This document shows, piece after piece, positions 50,464-60,741 of a DNA stretch of 64,000 nucleotides. The translations under genes and the position numbers were made by a program. The notes under the pieces were generated by a model. That model saw nothing but the letters and a program-made list of their open reading frames with translations, did no database searches and had not been told where the DNA came from. This DNA comes from RGIG8775 sp045537235. GTDB lineage: Bacteria; Bacillota; Clostridia; Oscillospirales; CAG-272. Numbering within the stretch: position 1 is the stretch's first letter; every line of letters starts with the position of its first letter. The stretch spans positions 131,584 to 195,583 of the forward strand of contig JAZSPB010000156.1 of the NCBI GenBank assembly GCA_045537235.1, given 5' to 3'.

Positions 50464-51846
50464 TTATCTGCCGCCGACCGTGATCTTGGAAACACGGATG
50501 AGAGGCTGACCTACATCGGTAGGCACCGAGCCGCTGGCAGAGCCGCACATACCCTGTCCCGTAGCAAGATTCTGCCCCACCATATCAATATCCATCAAAA
50601 TATCAGAGCCCTTACCGATGAGCGATGCACCGCGCACCGCCTCACAAATTTTACCGTTGCGAACGATGTATCCTTCACTGACCGCGAAGTTGAAATCGCC
50701 CGTAAGGGGATTGACCGAGCCACCGCCCATCTTCTTGGCATAAAGACCGTATTCCATAGAGGCGATGATATCCTCGTTCTTATCGGGACCGTTGTCGATA
50801 AAGGTGTTGGTCATACGGGAGGTCGGCTCAAATTCGTAGTTCTGCCGACGGCTGTTGCCGGTCATGGGCATTCCCATACGGCGCGAGCCGAGACGGTCGA
50901 TCATATAATTCTTGAGCACACCGTTTTCAATGAGCACATTGCGCTGCGTGGGATGACCTTCATCGTCGATGTTGACCGATCCCCATGCGTTCGGGATGGT
51001 GCCGTCATCAATGGCGGTAACCTTTTCGTTGGCGATCTTCTGTCCCAGCTTGCCGCACATCTGCGAAGTACCGATACCCACAGAGGTCGCCTCCAGCGAA
51101 TGTCCGCACGCCTCGTGGAAGATCACTCCGCCGAATCCGTTCTCAATGGCAACCGTCATCTGTCCCGCAGGGCAATAATCGGCGCGGAGATTGACCATGG
51201 CCTGACGGGATGCCTCAATGCCGATCTCACGGGGGGTGATAACGGTATCAAACATTTCAAGCCCCATACCGCGTCCGGGACTACAGGAACCCGACTGGGT
51301 CTCATTGCCCTCGGATGCCACGGACGAAATGGCCATACGGGTGCGGATGTGTCGATCGCTTGTGAAAAGACCTTCGGTATTGGCGATCCAGATGTGACGG
51401 TCCACCGATGCCAGTGAACCTTGCACCTGCGAGATCAAACTATCGTAGCCGCGCGCCGCGTCGCAGCCGGAACGGAGAAGATCGATCTTGTACTTGGTCT
51501 CTGCGCCCACCGGCTCAATGAGAACGGGATGAATATTGGGGAAAACGCGCTCACGAAGAATGATACTTCCGTGCGTTCTTGTAGCGGCAATGACCTCCGA
51601 AACACTCTTGGCACATTTTATGAGACCGTCATAGCTGACATCACAAGTCGAAGCGTAGACGGTCTGCGTTCCGAGAAACGCGCGGATACCTACGCCGCAA
51701 ATGACATTATCCGATATTTTTTCAATCTTGCCGTCCACCAGCGAAATGTTGTTGGATCTTGATGTCTGGCAAAAGATCTCGGCAAAATCGGCACCGCCGG
51801 AAACCACCGTTTCCAGAACATCAAAAGCTGTTTTCTTATCGATCAT
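50464..51846 (-). CDS. tldD: TldD metalloprotease catalytic subunit
   Basis: A 460-residue zinc protease. GGVIFHEACGHSLEATSVG holds HEACGH, the HExxxH zinc site of TldD near residue 245, and GFGVIFHEA-type context is conserved. The end GSGSVPTDVGQPLIRVSKIT is also typical. It acts with TldE encoded downstream. It starts 17 bases after tgt and belongs to the long minus-strand run that starts with miaB. Confidence 0.92.
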   Translation of the reverse strand: MIDKKTAFDVLETVVSGGADFAEIFCQTSRSNNISLVDGKIEKISDNVICGVGIRAFLGTQTVYASTCDVSYDGLIKCAKSVSEVIAATRTHGSIILRERVFPNIHPVLIEPVGAETKYKIDLLRSGCDAARGYDSLISQVQGSLASVDRHIWIANTEGLFTSDRHIRTRMAISSVASEGNETQSGSCSPGRGMGLEMFDTVITPREIGIEASRQAMVNLRADYCPAGQMTVAIENGFGGVIFHEACGHSLEATSVGIGTSQMCGKLGQKIANEKVTAIDDGTIPNAWGSVNIDDEGHPTQRNVLIENGVLKNYMIDRLGSRRMGMPMTGNSRRQNYEFEPTSRMTNTFIDNGPDKNEDIIASMEYGLYAKKMGGGSVNPLTGDFNFAVSEGYIVRNGKICEAVRGASLIGKGSDILMDIDMVGQNLATGQGMCGSASGSVPTDVGQPLIRVSKITVGGR

Positions 51847-51863
51847 GGCTGTTTTCCTTTCTT

Positions 51864-53000
51864 TTAATCATCGACGCGCTCGCCGAGGATCTTGATATAT
51901 TTTTGATAGAAGCTTTCAAAGTAATCACCGTCCAATGCCTCGCGGATCTTCATGGTCAGCTCGTTATAAAAATACAGATTATGCTGAACGGCAAGACGCA
52001 TTCCCAGCGACTCCTTGGCCTTGATCAAATGGCGAATATAGGATCGGCTGTAGTTACGGCAGGTGGGACAGTTGCATCCCTCGTCAAGGGGTCTGGGATC
52101 CTTGGCATACTTCTCGTTGAGTACTGTCATCTTTCCCTTCCAGGTGAATAAATTACCATGTCGCGCATTTCTGCTGGGCATAACGCAATCAAAGAAATCC
52201 ACACCGAGATGTACCGCCTCCAAAATGTTGCAAGGGGTTCCGACGCCCATCAAATAACGGGGCTTATTGACCGGCATATAAGGCTCCACGGCATCTATGA
52301 TGCGATACATTTCTTCGGTTTCTTCTCCTACGGCAAGTCCGCCTATGGCATAGCCGTTAAGGTCAAGCTCTGCGATCTGTTGCATATGCGCAATGCGAAG
52401 ATCCTCATATGTTCCGCCTTGGTTGATACCGAAAAGCATTTGGTTTTTGTTGATGGTCTCGGGAAGCGAATTGAGGCGCTCCATCTCCTTTTTGCATCGA
52501 ACCAACCAACGGAAGGTACGCTCGCAGGAGTTTTTCACATACTCATAAGGTGCCGGATTTTCCACGCACTCATCAAAAGCCATCGCAATCGTCGAGGCCA
52601 AATTGGATTGGATCTGCATACTCTCCTCGGGACCCATAAAAATGCGTTTTCCGTCGATATGAGACGCAAAATGCACACCCTCCTCGGTAATTTTGCGAAG
52701 CGAAGCCAAGGAGAATACCTGAAATCCGCCGCTATCGGTCAAAATGGGACGTTTCCAGTTCATAAACTTATGAAGACCTCCCATCTCATAAATCAATTTA
52801 TCTCCGGGACGAACATGGAGATGGTAGGTGTTGGACAGCTCCACCTGACAATTAAGGTTCACCAACTCATCGGGCGAAACACCACCCTTGATGGCAGCGC
52901 AGGTTCCCACGTTCATAAATACGGGGGTCTGGATGTCACCGTGAACGGTATGAAGCACTCCGCGACGGGCACGTCCGTCTTTTTTCAGCAATTCAAACAA
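51864..53000 (-). CDS. tgt: Queuine tRNA-ribosyltransferase
   Basis: Exchanges guanine 34 in GUN anticodons for preQ1 (queuosine pathway). At 378 residues it has family length. It shows ILTDSGGFQVFSLA with the catalytic Asp region, FDECVENPAPYEYVKNS, GYAIGGLAVGE and, near the end, CNCPTCRNYSRSYIRHLIKA with the zinc-binding Cys and His. The start is TTG 53000, the only plausible start in frame after the upstream stop; the ribosome site GGAAAAA is weak. No preQ1 synthesis genes are in the window. It begins 24 bases after mutL. Confidence 0.94.
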   Translation of the reverse strand: MFELLKKDGRARRGVLHTVHGDIQTPVFMNVGTCAAIKGGVSPDELVNLNCQVELSNTYHLHVRPGDKLIYEMGGLHKFMNWKRPILTDSGGFQVFSLASLRKITEEGVHFASHIDGKRIFMGPEESMQIQSNLASTIAMAFDECVENPAPYEYVKNSCERTFRWLVRCKKEMERLNSLPETINKNQMLFGINQGGTYEDLRIAHMQQIAELDLNGYAIGGLAVGEETEEMYRIIDAVEPYMPVNKPRYLMGVGTPCNILEAVHLGVDFFDCVMPSRNARHGNLFTWKGKMTVLNEKYAKDPRPLDEGCNCPTCRNYSRSYIRHLIKAKESLGMRLAVQHNLYFYNELTMKIREALDGDYFESFYQKYIKILGERVDD

Positions 53001-53024
53001 TGTATTTTTCCAACCTTTCGGATA

Positions 53025-55202
53025 TTATTTTCTCTCAAACTGGTGATCCAGTGAATTTTTGGTCATTTCCACTGCAATGGGACGACCGTGGGGGCAGAAG
53101 GTGATATCAGGCAAGCGCATCAGCTTATCCACCAACCACTTGACATGATCGGAGGGATATTCCCTGCCCGCCTTGATGGCGGCCTTGCAAGAAGCCTGGT
53201 ACAGCGCCTTTTCAAAAATGAGATCACGGGAAACCTTGACCGTCCCCGTCTCATTGAGAATGTGGTCGGCAATGACAATAAACATATCGCAGACCGCGTC
53301 AGTGGAAATTCCGCACGGAATTGCATCGATGTCTGCGGAATGCCGCTTGGTCGAAAAGCGAAAACCGATCTTTTCTATCTCCTCACGATAATTTTCGATC
53401 GCCTGCAATTCGTCGGTGGTCAGCATGACCTCAATGGGAAGCATCAAAAGCTGCGATGCCGACTCCACCTCTTTCATGCGTGCACGAAGATCTTCAAACA
53501 GCACTCTTTCATGCGCTGCGTGCTTATCAATGACAAGCACCCGATCCTCGGATTCCACAAAAACATAGGAGTTGAATGCCTCTCCCAAAATGCGATATTC
53601 AGGAACGGTAACGTGATCGACAATCTCGCACAGTTCGGGCGATACCGACGAATCGACCGGCATTTTCCTCTCGGTCGGAATCGTTGCTTCCGCATGGGAG
53701 GACGGCTCTTCGGACGACATCCGTACTGCTTTGGGCACTTCCTCTTCGGGAATCGGTTGTTCGGAATCGGCAAAAAGATTCATTTCAGTCCGAATGCCCC
53801 GTTGCCGCAGCCGCTCCTCCCGTTCACGTTCTCCCCTCTCGATCTCTTCACGGCACAAGCGGTCGATCCGCTCCTCCAGCTCTTTGGTAATTTGAATATG
53901 TTCAACTTCAAGGGGCTCGGAAAAGTCAGGTTTCGGCTCTTCGGTGTCCTTGACCGAAGGTGTTGCCGTTTCGGAAAATCCGTTTGCCAAAGAGGCTTTG
54001 GGGGAATCCAAGCCCTGTCTTATATTCGGACTTGCATTTTGCGACAGATCGGAAGTCGGTCTTTGAAGCACCTCTCCCTTCGAAGAAGCAGGAGACGCAA
54101 AGGAAAACTGCAAATTCTGATAGGTCTTGCGCTGATCCTCCACGGGAATAAACGCATTGGTCGCCTTGGAAGAGGCGGTTCTGGGCTTGGTAAATTCCAA
54201 AGCAGGACGGGTCACATCCTGCTCCAGCGCCGAGCGGACGGTATAATACACAGCATCAAACACCGGCTTTTCATTGGAAAATTTAACCTCCAGCTTGGCG
54301 GGATGGACATTGACATCTACCGCGCGGGGATTGATTTTAATATTGATCACACAGCACGGAAATTTTTCCGACGGGATGTACGAGCTGTAAGCCTGCTCCA
54401 ACGCCGCACTTGCGGTTTTGCTCTTAATATACCGACCGTTGATAAAGAAATTTTGAAAATTTCGATTGGACTTAAAGTTATCCGAACGCCCGATAAAGCC
54501 TTTGACCTCTACACCGTCGATTTCGGAGCAGACAGAGATCAGCTTGCCGGCAAATTCCCGTCCGAAAATCGAATAGATCGCACTTTTGAGGTCACCGTTT
54601 CCCTCGGTCTCGAATTTCACAGCCCCGTCCACGATCATGCGAAACGCAATGGAAGGCTCGGACAAAGCGATCTTCTCCACCCATGCACTGACAGCCGAAG
54701 CCTCGGTAACATCGCGCTTGAGGAATTTTCTCCGCGCGGGAACATTGGCAAACAAATTTTCAACAATGATCGTAGTACCCGTAGCACACGCACGCTCGGT
54801 CAGCGATATGATATTGCCCGCCTTGACCGAAAGCTCCGCACCGTACTCGGCATCGGCGGTCTTGGATATGATACGCATATCGGAAACCGATGCAATGGCG
54901 GCAAGAGCTTCACCGCGAAAGCCCAGCGTCTCGATCCCTTCCAGATCCTCGGCGGTCTTGATCTTACTGGTAGCATGACGGCGCACGGCCACGGGAAGGT
55001 CATCGGCATCCATGCCGCATCCGTTGTCCGAAACGCGCAAAAAAGCTACACCGCCGTTTTGAATCTCCACGGTGATCCTTGTGGCGCCTGCGTCTATGGC
55101 ATTTTCCAACAGCTCCTTAACGGCTGAGGCGGGTCTGTCCACCACCTCGCCCGCAGCGATCAGATTGGCCACTGCGAAGGAAAGTACATTTATTTTTCCC
55201 AT
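53025..55202 (-). CDS. mutL: DNA mismatch repair protein MutL
   Basis: A 725-residue GHKL ATPase that links MutS to strand nicking. ELLENAIDAGATRITVEI, SDNGCGMDADDLPVA and TLGFRGEALAAIASVS are the three ATP motifs. A long Pro/Glu-rich linker spans about 350-530. The C-terminal endonuclease-type domain has VIDKHAAHERVLFEDL (DQHAxxE-type site with Lys for Gln) and CPHGRPIAVEM, as in nicking MutL proteins of Firmicutes. It follows the mutS end by 10 bases. With mutS interrupted, its repair role may be impaired. Confidence 0.94.
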   Translation of the reverse strand: MGKINVLSFAVANLIAAGEVVDRPASAVKELLENAIDAGATRITVEIQNGGVAFLRVSDNGCGMDADDLPVAVRRHATSKIKTAEDLEGIETLGFRGEALAAIASVSDMRIISKTADAEYGAELSVKAGNIISLTERACATGTTIIVENLFANVPARRKFLKRDVTEASAVSAWVEKIALSEPSIAFRMIVDGAVKFETEGNGDLKSAIYSIFGREFAGKLISVCSEIDGVEVKGFIGRSDNFKSNRNFQNFFINGRYIKSKTASAALEQAYSSYIPSEKFPCCVINIKINPRAVDVNVHPAKLEVKFSNEKPVFDAVYYTVRSALEQDVTRPALEFTKPRTASSKATNAFIPVEDQRKTYQNLQFSFASPASSKGEVLQRPTSDLSQNASPNIRQGLDSPKASLANGFSETATPSVKDTEEPKPDFSEPLEVEHIQITKELEERIDRLCREEIERGEREREERLRQRGIRTEMNLFADSEQPIPEEEVPKAVRMSSEEPSSHAEATIPTERKMPVDSSVSPELCEIVDHVTVPEYRILGEAFNSYVFVESEDRVLVIDKHAAHERVLFEDLRARMKEVESASQLLMLPIEVMLTTDELQAIENYREEIEKIGFRFSTKRHSADIDAIPCGISTDAVCDMFIVIADHILNETGTVKVSRDLIFEKALYQASCKAAIKAGREYPSDHVKWLVDKLMRLPDITFCPHGRPIAVEMTKNSLDHQFERK

Positions 55203-55212
55203 AGATATCCCA

Positions 55213-57807
55213 TCAATCCATCAATCGTTTTTTCAGTTCATACAAAAGCGTCATGGCCTCAAAGGGCGAAATGGCATTGATATCCACCGCACGAAGCTCT
55301 CCTATGATCTGTTCTTCAATACAATCTTCTACCGTGATCAGGCTGTCATCCTTTTCGACGGCATCCTCATTGCCGGAAAGTGTCAGCGATCTTGCGCTGT
55401 TCTCTACGACAGCAAGGATCTCGCGTGCCCTCTTGATCACTTCATTCGGAATTCCCGCCAGCTTGGCCACCTCGATGCCGTAACTGTCATCGGTGGAGCC
55501 GCGGACGATCTTTCGAAGGAAGGTGATATTGTCACCGCGCTTTTTGGCGGCGATATTATAATTGACGATACCGTCAAACTCATCCTCAAGACCTGTCAAC
55601 TCATGATAGTGCGTTGCAAACAGGGTCTTTGCCCCGATCTTTTTGCTTTGGGTATACTCCACAATGGCACGGGCGATGCTCATGCCGTCAAAGGTGGAAG
55701 TACCGCGTCCGACTTCATCGTAAATGATCAAACTTCTCTTGGTTGCGTTTTTAAGAATATATGCCACCTCGTTCATCTCCAGCATAAAGGTCGATTGACC
55801 CGATGCCAGATCATCGGAGGCACCCACACGGGTAAATACCTTATCCACAATACCGATACGTGCATCATCGGCAGGAACGAAAGAACCGATCTGCGCCATA
55901 ATGGTGATCAGAGCCACCTGACGCATATAGGTAGATTTACCCGCCATATTGGGACCTGTGATCAGCATCAAACGGTTGCGCCCCGTATCCAGCAGAACGT
56001 CATTGGGGACGAAATAGGAGTCCTTCACAAACTGCTACACCACGGGGTGTCTTCCCTCTTTGATGGTGATGACCTCACCGGGATCGACCTCGGGACAGGT
56101 GTATTTATTTTTCGATGCTACCGTCGCCAAACTGAGATATACATCCACCAAGGACATAAGCTCGGCCGCCTTGCGGATACGTTCGCTGTTCTCGGCCACA
56201 CGGGCGCGCACCTGTTGGAAGAGTTCATATTCCAACGAACACACCTTATCCTCCGCGCCGAGAATGGTGGCTTCCATATCCTTCAGCTCCTGCGTAATAT
56301 AACGCTCGGCACCGGTCAAGGTTTGCTTGCGAATATAGGTATCGGGTACCATATCGGTAAAGGATCGGCTGACCTCAATATAGTAACCGAACACCTTATT
56401 ATATCCGATCTTAAGGGTCTTGATGCCCGTTTTTTCCTTTTCCTCTGCGGCCACGCGTTCGATCCAGCCTTTTCCGTCGCTCATGATCTCGCGCAATCGG
56501 TCAACATCGGGGTTGTAACCCTCTCGGATCATCTTGCCCTCGCGAATGAGGAAGGGCGGATCCTCCACGATCGACTCGTCTATGAGCGCATGGATATCCT
56601 CCAGAAGATCCATATTATCCCGAATGCCGACAAGCTCGTCGCTCTTGCAATCCAAAAGCAGATTCTGAAGCTCGGGAAGCACCGAGATGGTAGCACAGAT
56701 GGCGCGAAGATCCTTGGCATTGGCGGAGCCGTAGACCACCTTGGTCACCAATCGCTCCAAGTCCAAAACATGGGCAAGAAGTTCTCCGATCTCTTCGCGA
56801 AGCATAAAGTTTTCAAACAGCTCGGTCACCGCATTTTGACGGCGCACGATCTCGCGTACGTTAAGAAGCGGATGCTCTACCCATTTCCGAAGCAATCGCG
56901 CACCGGGTGCCGTTCGGGTCTTATCCAATACCCAAAGGAGCGAGCCTTTTTTGTCCTTAGAGCGCATGGACTCGGTCAACTCAAGGTTGCGTCGGGTATT
57001 GATATCCAACTCCATGTACTGACCATCGTTATAGAGGTTGAGCTTATTGATATAAGAGATATCGCATTTCTGCATCTCCTCAATATATCCCAAAAGCGAA
57101 CCGACCGCCGACATGATAGCCGGTTCACCGACAAGATCGTCAAAATTCTCCTGTCCGAACTGTCCCTTGACACGGTCGGCCGCGACAGGAAGTTCAAAAC
57201 GATACGGCTGATTGTCAAGCAAGACACAGCCGATGCGATCCTTGATATAGTCGGCAAGCCACGGCAACTTAGCCACTGCTATGTTGAGAACGATCTCGCG
57301 AGGCGCATATGTACCAAGCTCGTTTTTCAGTCTGGCTTCCAAATTGCTGTTATCAAAGCCCGTGGCATGGAACTCGGCGGTGGAAACGTCGGCAAAGCAC
57401 ACACCCGTAGCATTCTCGCCTACATAGATCGCGCAGACATAATTGTTCTTGCTCTCGGTAAGAAGATTGCTCTCAATAAGGGTGCCGGGTGTAATGACAC
57501 GAATGACCTCGCGCTTTACCAAGCCTTTGGCAAGAGCAGGATCCTCCACCTGTTCACAGATGGCCACACGATACCCTTTTTCGATCAGCTTGCCGATATA
57601 TCCCTCCGCGCTGTGAAAAGGAACGCCGCACATCGGTGCGCGCTCGGCCTCTCCGCAATCTCTTCCGGTCAAGGTCAATTCCAGCTCACGGGACACCAAA
57701 ATGGCATCGTCAAAGAACATCTCATAGAAATCGCCCAGTCGATAAAAAAGCAGATAATCCTTATATTGGTTTTTGATCTCAAAATACTGCTCCATCATAG
57801 GAGTCAT
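55213..57807 (-). pseudogene. mutS: mutS interrupted by an in-frame amber codon
   Basis: Mismatch recognition ATPase. Codons 1-590 cover the mismatch-binding domain (FYRLGDFYEMFFDDAILVSR with the Phe-x-Glu reader motif), connector, core and clamp. Codon 591 is TAG (56035-56037), just after EGRHPVV; the same frame then goes on without a shift into QFVKDSYFVPNDVLLD and the ATPase domain (ITGPNMAGKSTYMRQ). Typical MutS proteins have Glu after HPVV, so a single GAG to TAG change explains it. A GTG two codons later could restart translation and give a split protein. TAG is a normal stop in other genes here, so reassignment is unlikely. Sequencing error is possible. GAAAGGAG precedes ATG 57807. Confidence 0.9.
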
Positions 57808-57843
57808 AAGCCTATCTCCTTTCTCTTCTCCGAAAAATTCCTA

Positions 57844-58236
57844 TCAGTGTTGGCATCCTCCGCCGCAGGTCGAGCAATTGTGTGTGCAGTCGCTCGGAAG
57901 CTCACCCGTGATGTTGAACATGATGGTGGAATTTACAGCATTCATCAAATCGTTGACCACCTGCTGCGCCGCATTCAGTTCAATAAACGCGGGATGCTCG
58001 GTAATGTTGCGATAAAGCTCGTTGATGCGATTCTGAATGATATCGATAAAGTGGGAGTCCTTTTCGGGCTTGACCACCTCGTTCTCCAGCGCCTTCTGCT
58101 GAACCTCGTATTCAACCATCATCTTGCCAAGCTCGGGACTTTCCTCGTATGCCTTTTTGGCATTTTCCAGTCTGACAAGTCTTTCATCTTCCTTCAAGGT
58201 TTTGCCGAGCTGTGCGGCGATCTCAAAAATATCCAT
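57844..58236 (-). CDS. YlbF/YmcA family protein (RicA-like) with C-terminal cysteine motif
   Basis: A 130-residue helical protein of the YlbF/YmcA family. The last residues, CTHNCSTCGGGCQH, are Cys-rich and likely hold an iron-sulfur cluster, as shown for the RicAFT complex of Bacillus. Position between miaB and mutS mirrors Bacillus subtilis, where ymcA (ricA) follows ymcB (miaB). RicAFT affects RNase Y, competence, sporulation and biofilm; that this homologue does so is inferred. ATG 58236 follows GAAAGGA. Confidence 0.82.
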   Translation of the reverse strand: MDIFEIAAQLGKTLKEDERLVRLENAKKAYEESPELGKMMVEYEVQQKALENEVVKPEKDSHFIDIIQNRINELYRNITEHPAFIELNAAQQVVNDLMNAVNSTIMFNITGELPSDCTHNCSTCGGGCQH

Positions 58237-58272
58237 TTTATAATTTCCTTTCTTGAATTTGCTCAAATTTAA

Positions 58273-59697
58273 TCAATTAATTTTTTCACCGTAAAGGGCG
58301 AAGGGCTCGGCACGGGTCACACGAATATCCAAAAAGCGTCCCGTGTCACTCTCGCAGCCGTCAAAGAAAACGATCTTCGACTGCTCTGTTCTTCCGCTGT
58401 AAACGCGATCGTTTGTCTTGCTGATTCCGTCGCAAAGCACACGAACCACGCGGTTTTCATAAGGCTTATTGCGCGCCAGAGAAATTTCATTCTGCACCGC
58501 AAGCAACCGCTCGAACCGTGCACTTTTTGTCTTATCGGGAATTTGATCCTCTCTCTCCGCGGCAGGAGTTCCCTTTCGCGGCGAGTAGATGAAGGAATAT
58601 ATCATATCGAACTTGACACGTCGAAGCATCCGAAGCGTGTCTTCGAAATCCTCCTCTGTCTCCCCCGGGAAGCCCACGATAATATCCGACGTCACGGCAA
58701 GGTCGGGGATCTTCTCTCGCATATAATCGAGGATCTCCAAATAATGCTGTGTATCGTAATGGCGGTTCATAAGCTTCAGGATCCTATCGCTTCCCGACTG
58801 CATGGGAAGGTGAAAATGCTTGGCAATGTGTCTTCCCTTTGCCATCACATCTACCAGCTTCCGTGTGGCATCCTTGGGATGGCTGGTCATAAAATGGAGC
58901 GTATAATCTCCCTCGATACCATCTAACATTGCCAAAAGGTCGGCAAAATCACAGCCGTCATCGTTATCCTTGCCATAGGAGTTAACATTCTGACCCAAAA
59001 GTGTGATATCGCGATATCCATCCTCGACAAGCCCGCGAACCTCCGCGAAGATGTCCTCCTTGCGGCGGCTGCGCTCGCGACCGCGCACATAAGGCACGAT
59101 ACAGTATGAGCAAAAATTATTGCAACCATACATAATAGAAACCCACGCACGGTAACGGCTCTCTCGATGCACGGGCAAACCCTCTGCCACGAGATATTCT
59201 TTTTCCTCGGGACAGTAGAGGCGCTTGCCCTTGTCCATCTTATCAAAGATCAACTGCGGCAATCGATGGAGCGACGAGGTGCCGAGAACAAAATCCACAT
59301 ATGGGTAGCGGAATTTGATATCGTCACGTCGGTGCTCTTGGGTCACCATACAGCCGCAGACACCGATCAGCAGATCGGGCTTTTTGACCTTGAGGTGCTT
59401 GTACTGTCCGATGATGGAAAGTGCCTTAAGCTCGGCATGCTCGCGGATGGCACAGGTGTTGACCATGATCAAGTCGGCTTCTTCGGGGGCATGAACGATC
59501 TCATAGCCCATGGCTGCGGCCATTCCCGCGATCTTTTCGCTGTCCGCTTCATTCTGCTGACAGCCGAAGGTCAGAACAAAGGCGCACTTGCTCTTTCCCG
59601 TATTTTGTTTATGTTGTTCATTGACCGCCCTCACTCGCTCGGCATAGAGCTTTTGCTCCGCCATCGCCTCAGGCGGCAATAGATTGATCTTGCTCAT
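58273..59697 (-). CDS. miaB: tRNA-2-methylthio-N6-dimethylallyladenosine synthase
   Basis: A radical SAM methylthiotransferase of 474 residues that modifies A37 of tRNAs. The N-terminal cluster ligands are in FVLTFGCQQNEADSEKI, MVNTCAIREH and GVCGCMVTQEH. The radical SAM motif is IMYGCNNFCSYCIVPYVRGR (CxxxCxxC), and a TRAM domain closes the protein. It heads the run miaB, ricA-like, mutS, mutL, tgt, tldD, tldE. It has its own strong promoter, divergent from the deacetylase gene. GAGG lies six bases before ATG 59697. Confidence 0.95.
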   Translation of the reverse strand: MSKINLLPPEAMAEQKLYAERVRAVNEQHKQNTGKSKCAFVLTFGCQQNEADSEKIAGMAAAMGYEIVHAPEEADLIMVNTCAIREHAELKALSIIGQYKHLKVKKPDLLIGVCGCMVTQEHRRDDIKFRYPYVDFVLGTSSLHRLPQLIFDKMDKGKRLYCPEEKEYLVAEGLPVHRESRYRAWVSIMYGCNNFCSYCIVPYVRGRERSRRKEDIFAEVRGLVEDGYRDITLLGQNVNSYGKDNDDGCDFADLLAMLDGIEGDYTLHFMTSHPKDATRKLVDVMAKGRHIAKHFHLPMQSGSDRILKLMNRHYDTQHYLEILDYMREKIPDLAVTSDIIVGFPGETEEDFEDTLRMLRRVKFDMIYSFIYSPRKGTPAAEREDQIPDKTKSARFERLLAVQNEISLARNKPYENRVVRVLCDGISKTNDRVYSGRTEQSKIVFFDGCESDTGRFLDIRVTRAEPFALYGEKIN

Positions 59698-59732
59698 TTC
59701 AACCTCGGAATCATTAAATTCTTTATCATAAT

Positions 59733-59761
59733 ATTATACTATAAAAGCCGCCGATTGTCAA
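59733..59761 (-). promoter_or_regulatory. Promoter of the miaB-ricA-mutSL-tgt-tldDE operon
   Basis: Minus strand TTGACA (59756-59761), 17-bp spacer, TATAAT (59733-59738). No other clear promoter is seen within the run of tightly spaced genes. Confidence 0.8.
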
Positions 59762-59810
59762 GTTTTGGACAGAGTTTTTGAAAAATTTCCGAGGAAATAT
59801 CGCGATTGGA

Positions 59811-59839
59811 TTGACAGACCTATTTTTGTGTGCTAAAAT
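59811..59839 (+). promoter_or_regulatory. Promoter of the polysaccharide deacetylase gene
   Basis: TTGACA (59811-59816), 17-bp spacer with TGTGTGC, TAAAAT (59834-59839); leader about 45 bases. Confidence 0.7.
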
Positions 59840-59888
59840 GGTTTTAATGACTTGGATCGACGATCCATATGAACGGAGGAAAATATCA

Positions 59889-60734
59889 ATGCCAACTTTT
59901 CACATGAGATACCCCGGCGGTCTTTCCAAGGCTGTCACCTTCAGCTATGACGACGGTGTTGTTCAGGACATTCGTCTGTCGCAAATTTTTGACAAATACG
60001 GGCTTAAGGGAACCTTCAACATCAACACCAACTCTTTGGTTCCCGGCAAGGTAAACTGGGCATCCAGAAGAATGACGGCCGATCAGCTTATTGAGCTTTT
60101 CAAGAACTCTCCCCACGAGGTTGCGGTACATACCCTCAACCACCCTTACCTTGAACAGCTCCCCTCCAATATGGCTACCTATGAGGTATTGGGCGACCGC
60201 AAAAACATCGAGGATATGTTCGGTACCGTTTGCCGCGGTCTGGCTTATCCTTTCGGTTTTTCCTACAGTGCCGACTCCCAGGAAACGGTGGACATCCTCA
60301 AGGCCTGCGGCATTCTTTACGCGCGTGCCACGGCGCCTTCCTTCTCTCTGAATTTCCCCACCGACTGGCTTCGTCTTAAGCCCACCTGCCACCACAAGAG
60401 TGACAAGCTGAATGAGCTGGCTGACAAGATGCTCAACGAAAACTGTAGCCGTGCGCCTTGGCTCCTTTACGTCTGGGGGCACAGCTACGAATTTGATGAT
60501 GACAACAACTGGGAGATCATCGAGAATTTTGCGGAAAAGATCTCCGGTCGTGATGACATTTGGTATGCGACCAACATTGAGATTTTTGAATATGCTGAAG
60601 CCTACAAGCAGTTGAAATTCTCTTGCGCAGGCGATCGCGTATACAACCCCACTTGCCGTGAGCTGTTCTTCCGCGATTCCCGTGCGGGAAAGAACTATTA
60701 TGTCAAGCCCGGAGAGACCATTGAGTTGAACTGA
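59889..60734 (+). CDS. Polysaccharide deacetylase family protein (NodB fold)
   Basis: A 281-residue NodB-type protein without signal peptide. TFSYDDGVVQDIRLSQIFDK holds the Asp21-Asp22 pair, and VAVHTLNHPYLEQL the two metal-binding His residues. AYPFGFSYS and LLYVWGHSYEFD match later motifs; YVWGHSYEF is a variant seen in cytosolic members with unknown sugar substrates. It may deacetylate a small glycan rather than peptidoglycan. The start is ATG 59889 after CGGAGGA; the frame stays open further upstream. A palindromic repeat follows. Confidence 0.83.
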   Translation: MPTFHMRYPGGLSKAVTFSYDDGVVQDIRLSQIFDKYGLKGTFNINTNSLVPGKVNWASRRMTADQLIELFKNSPHEVAVHTLNHPYLEQLPSNMATYEVLGDRKNIEDMFGTVCRGLAYPFGFSYSADSQETVDILKACGILYARATAPSFSLNFPTDWLRLKPTCHHKSDKLNELADKMLNENCSRAPWLLYVWGHSYEFDDDNNWEIIENFAEKISGRDDIWYATNIEIFEYAEAYKQLKFSCAGDRVYNPTCRELFFRDSRAGKNYYVKPGETIELN

Positions 60735-60741
60735 CGGGTGA

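Noticed and set aside
56035..56037. TAG in mutS as a recoded (for example pyrrolysine) codon
   Set aside because: Other genes in the window end in TAG (35258-35260 and 46498-46500), no pyl genes are seen, and the codon matches a usual Glu position.
55072..58272. An open frame of 1066 codons on the plus strand, opposite mutS
   Set aside because: It has no ribosome site or family signature, and lies exactly opposite conserved mutS and ricA codons. Rare use of codons whose complement is a stop explains such long shadow frames; the same holds for the frame opposite mutL (53088-55127).
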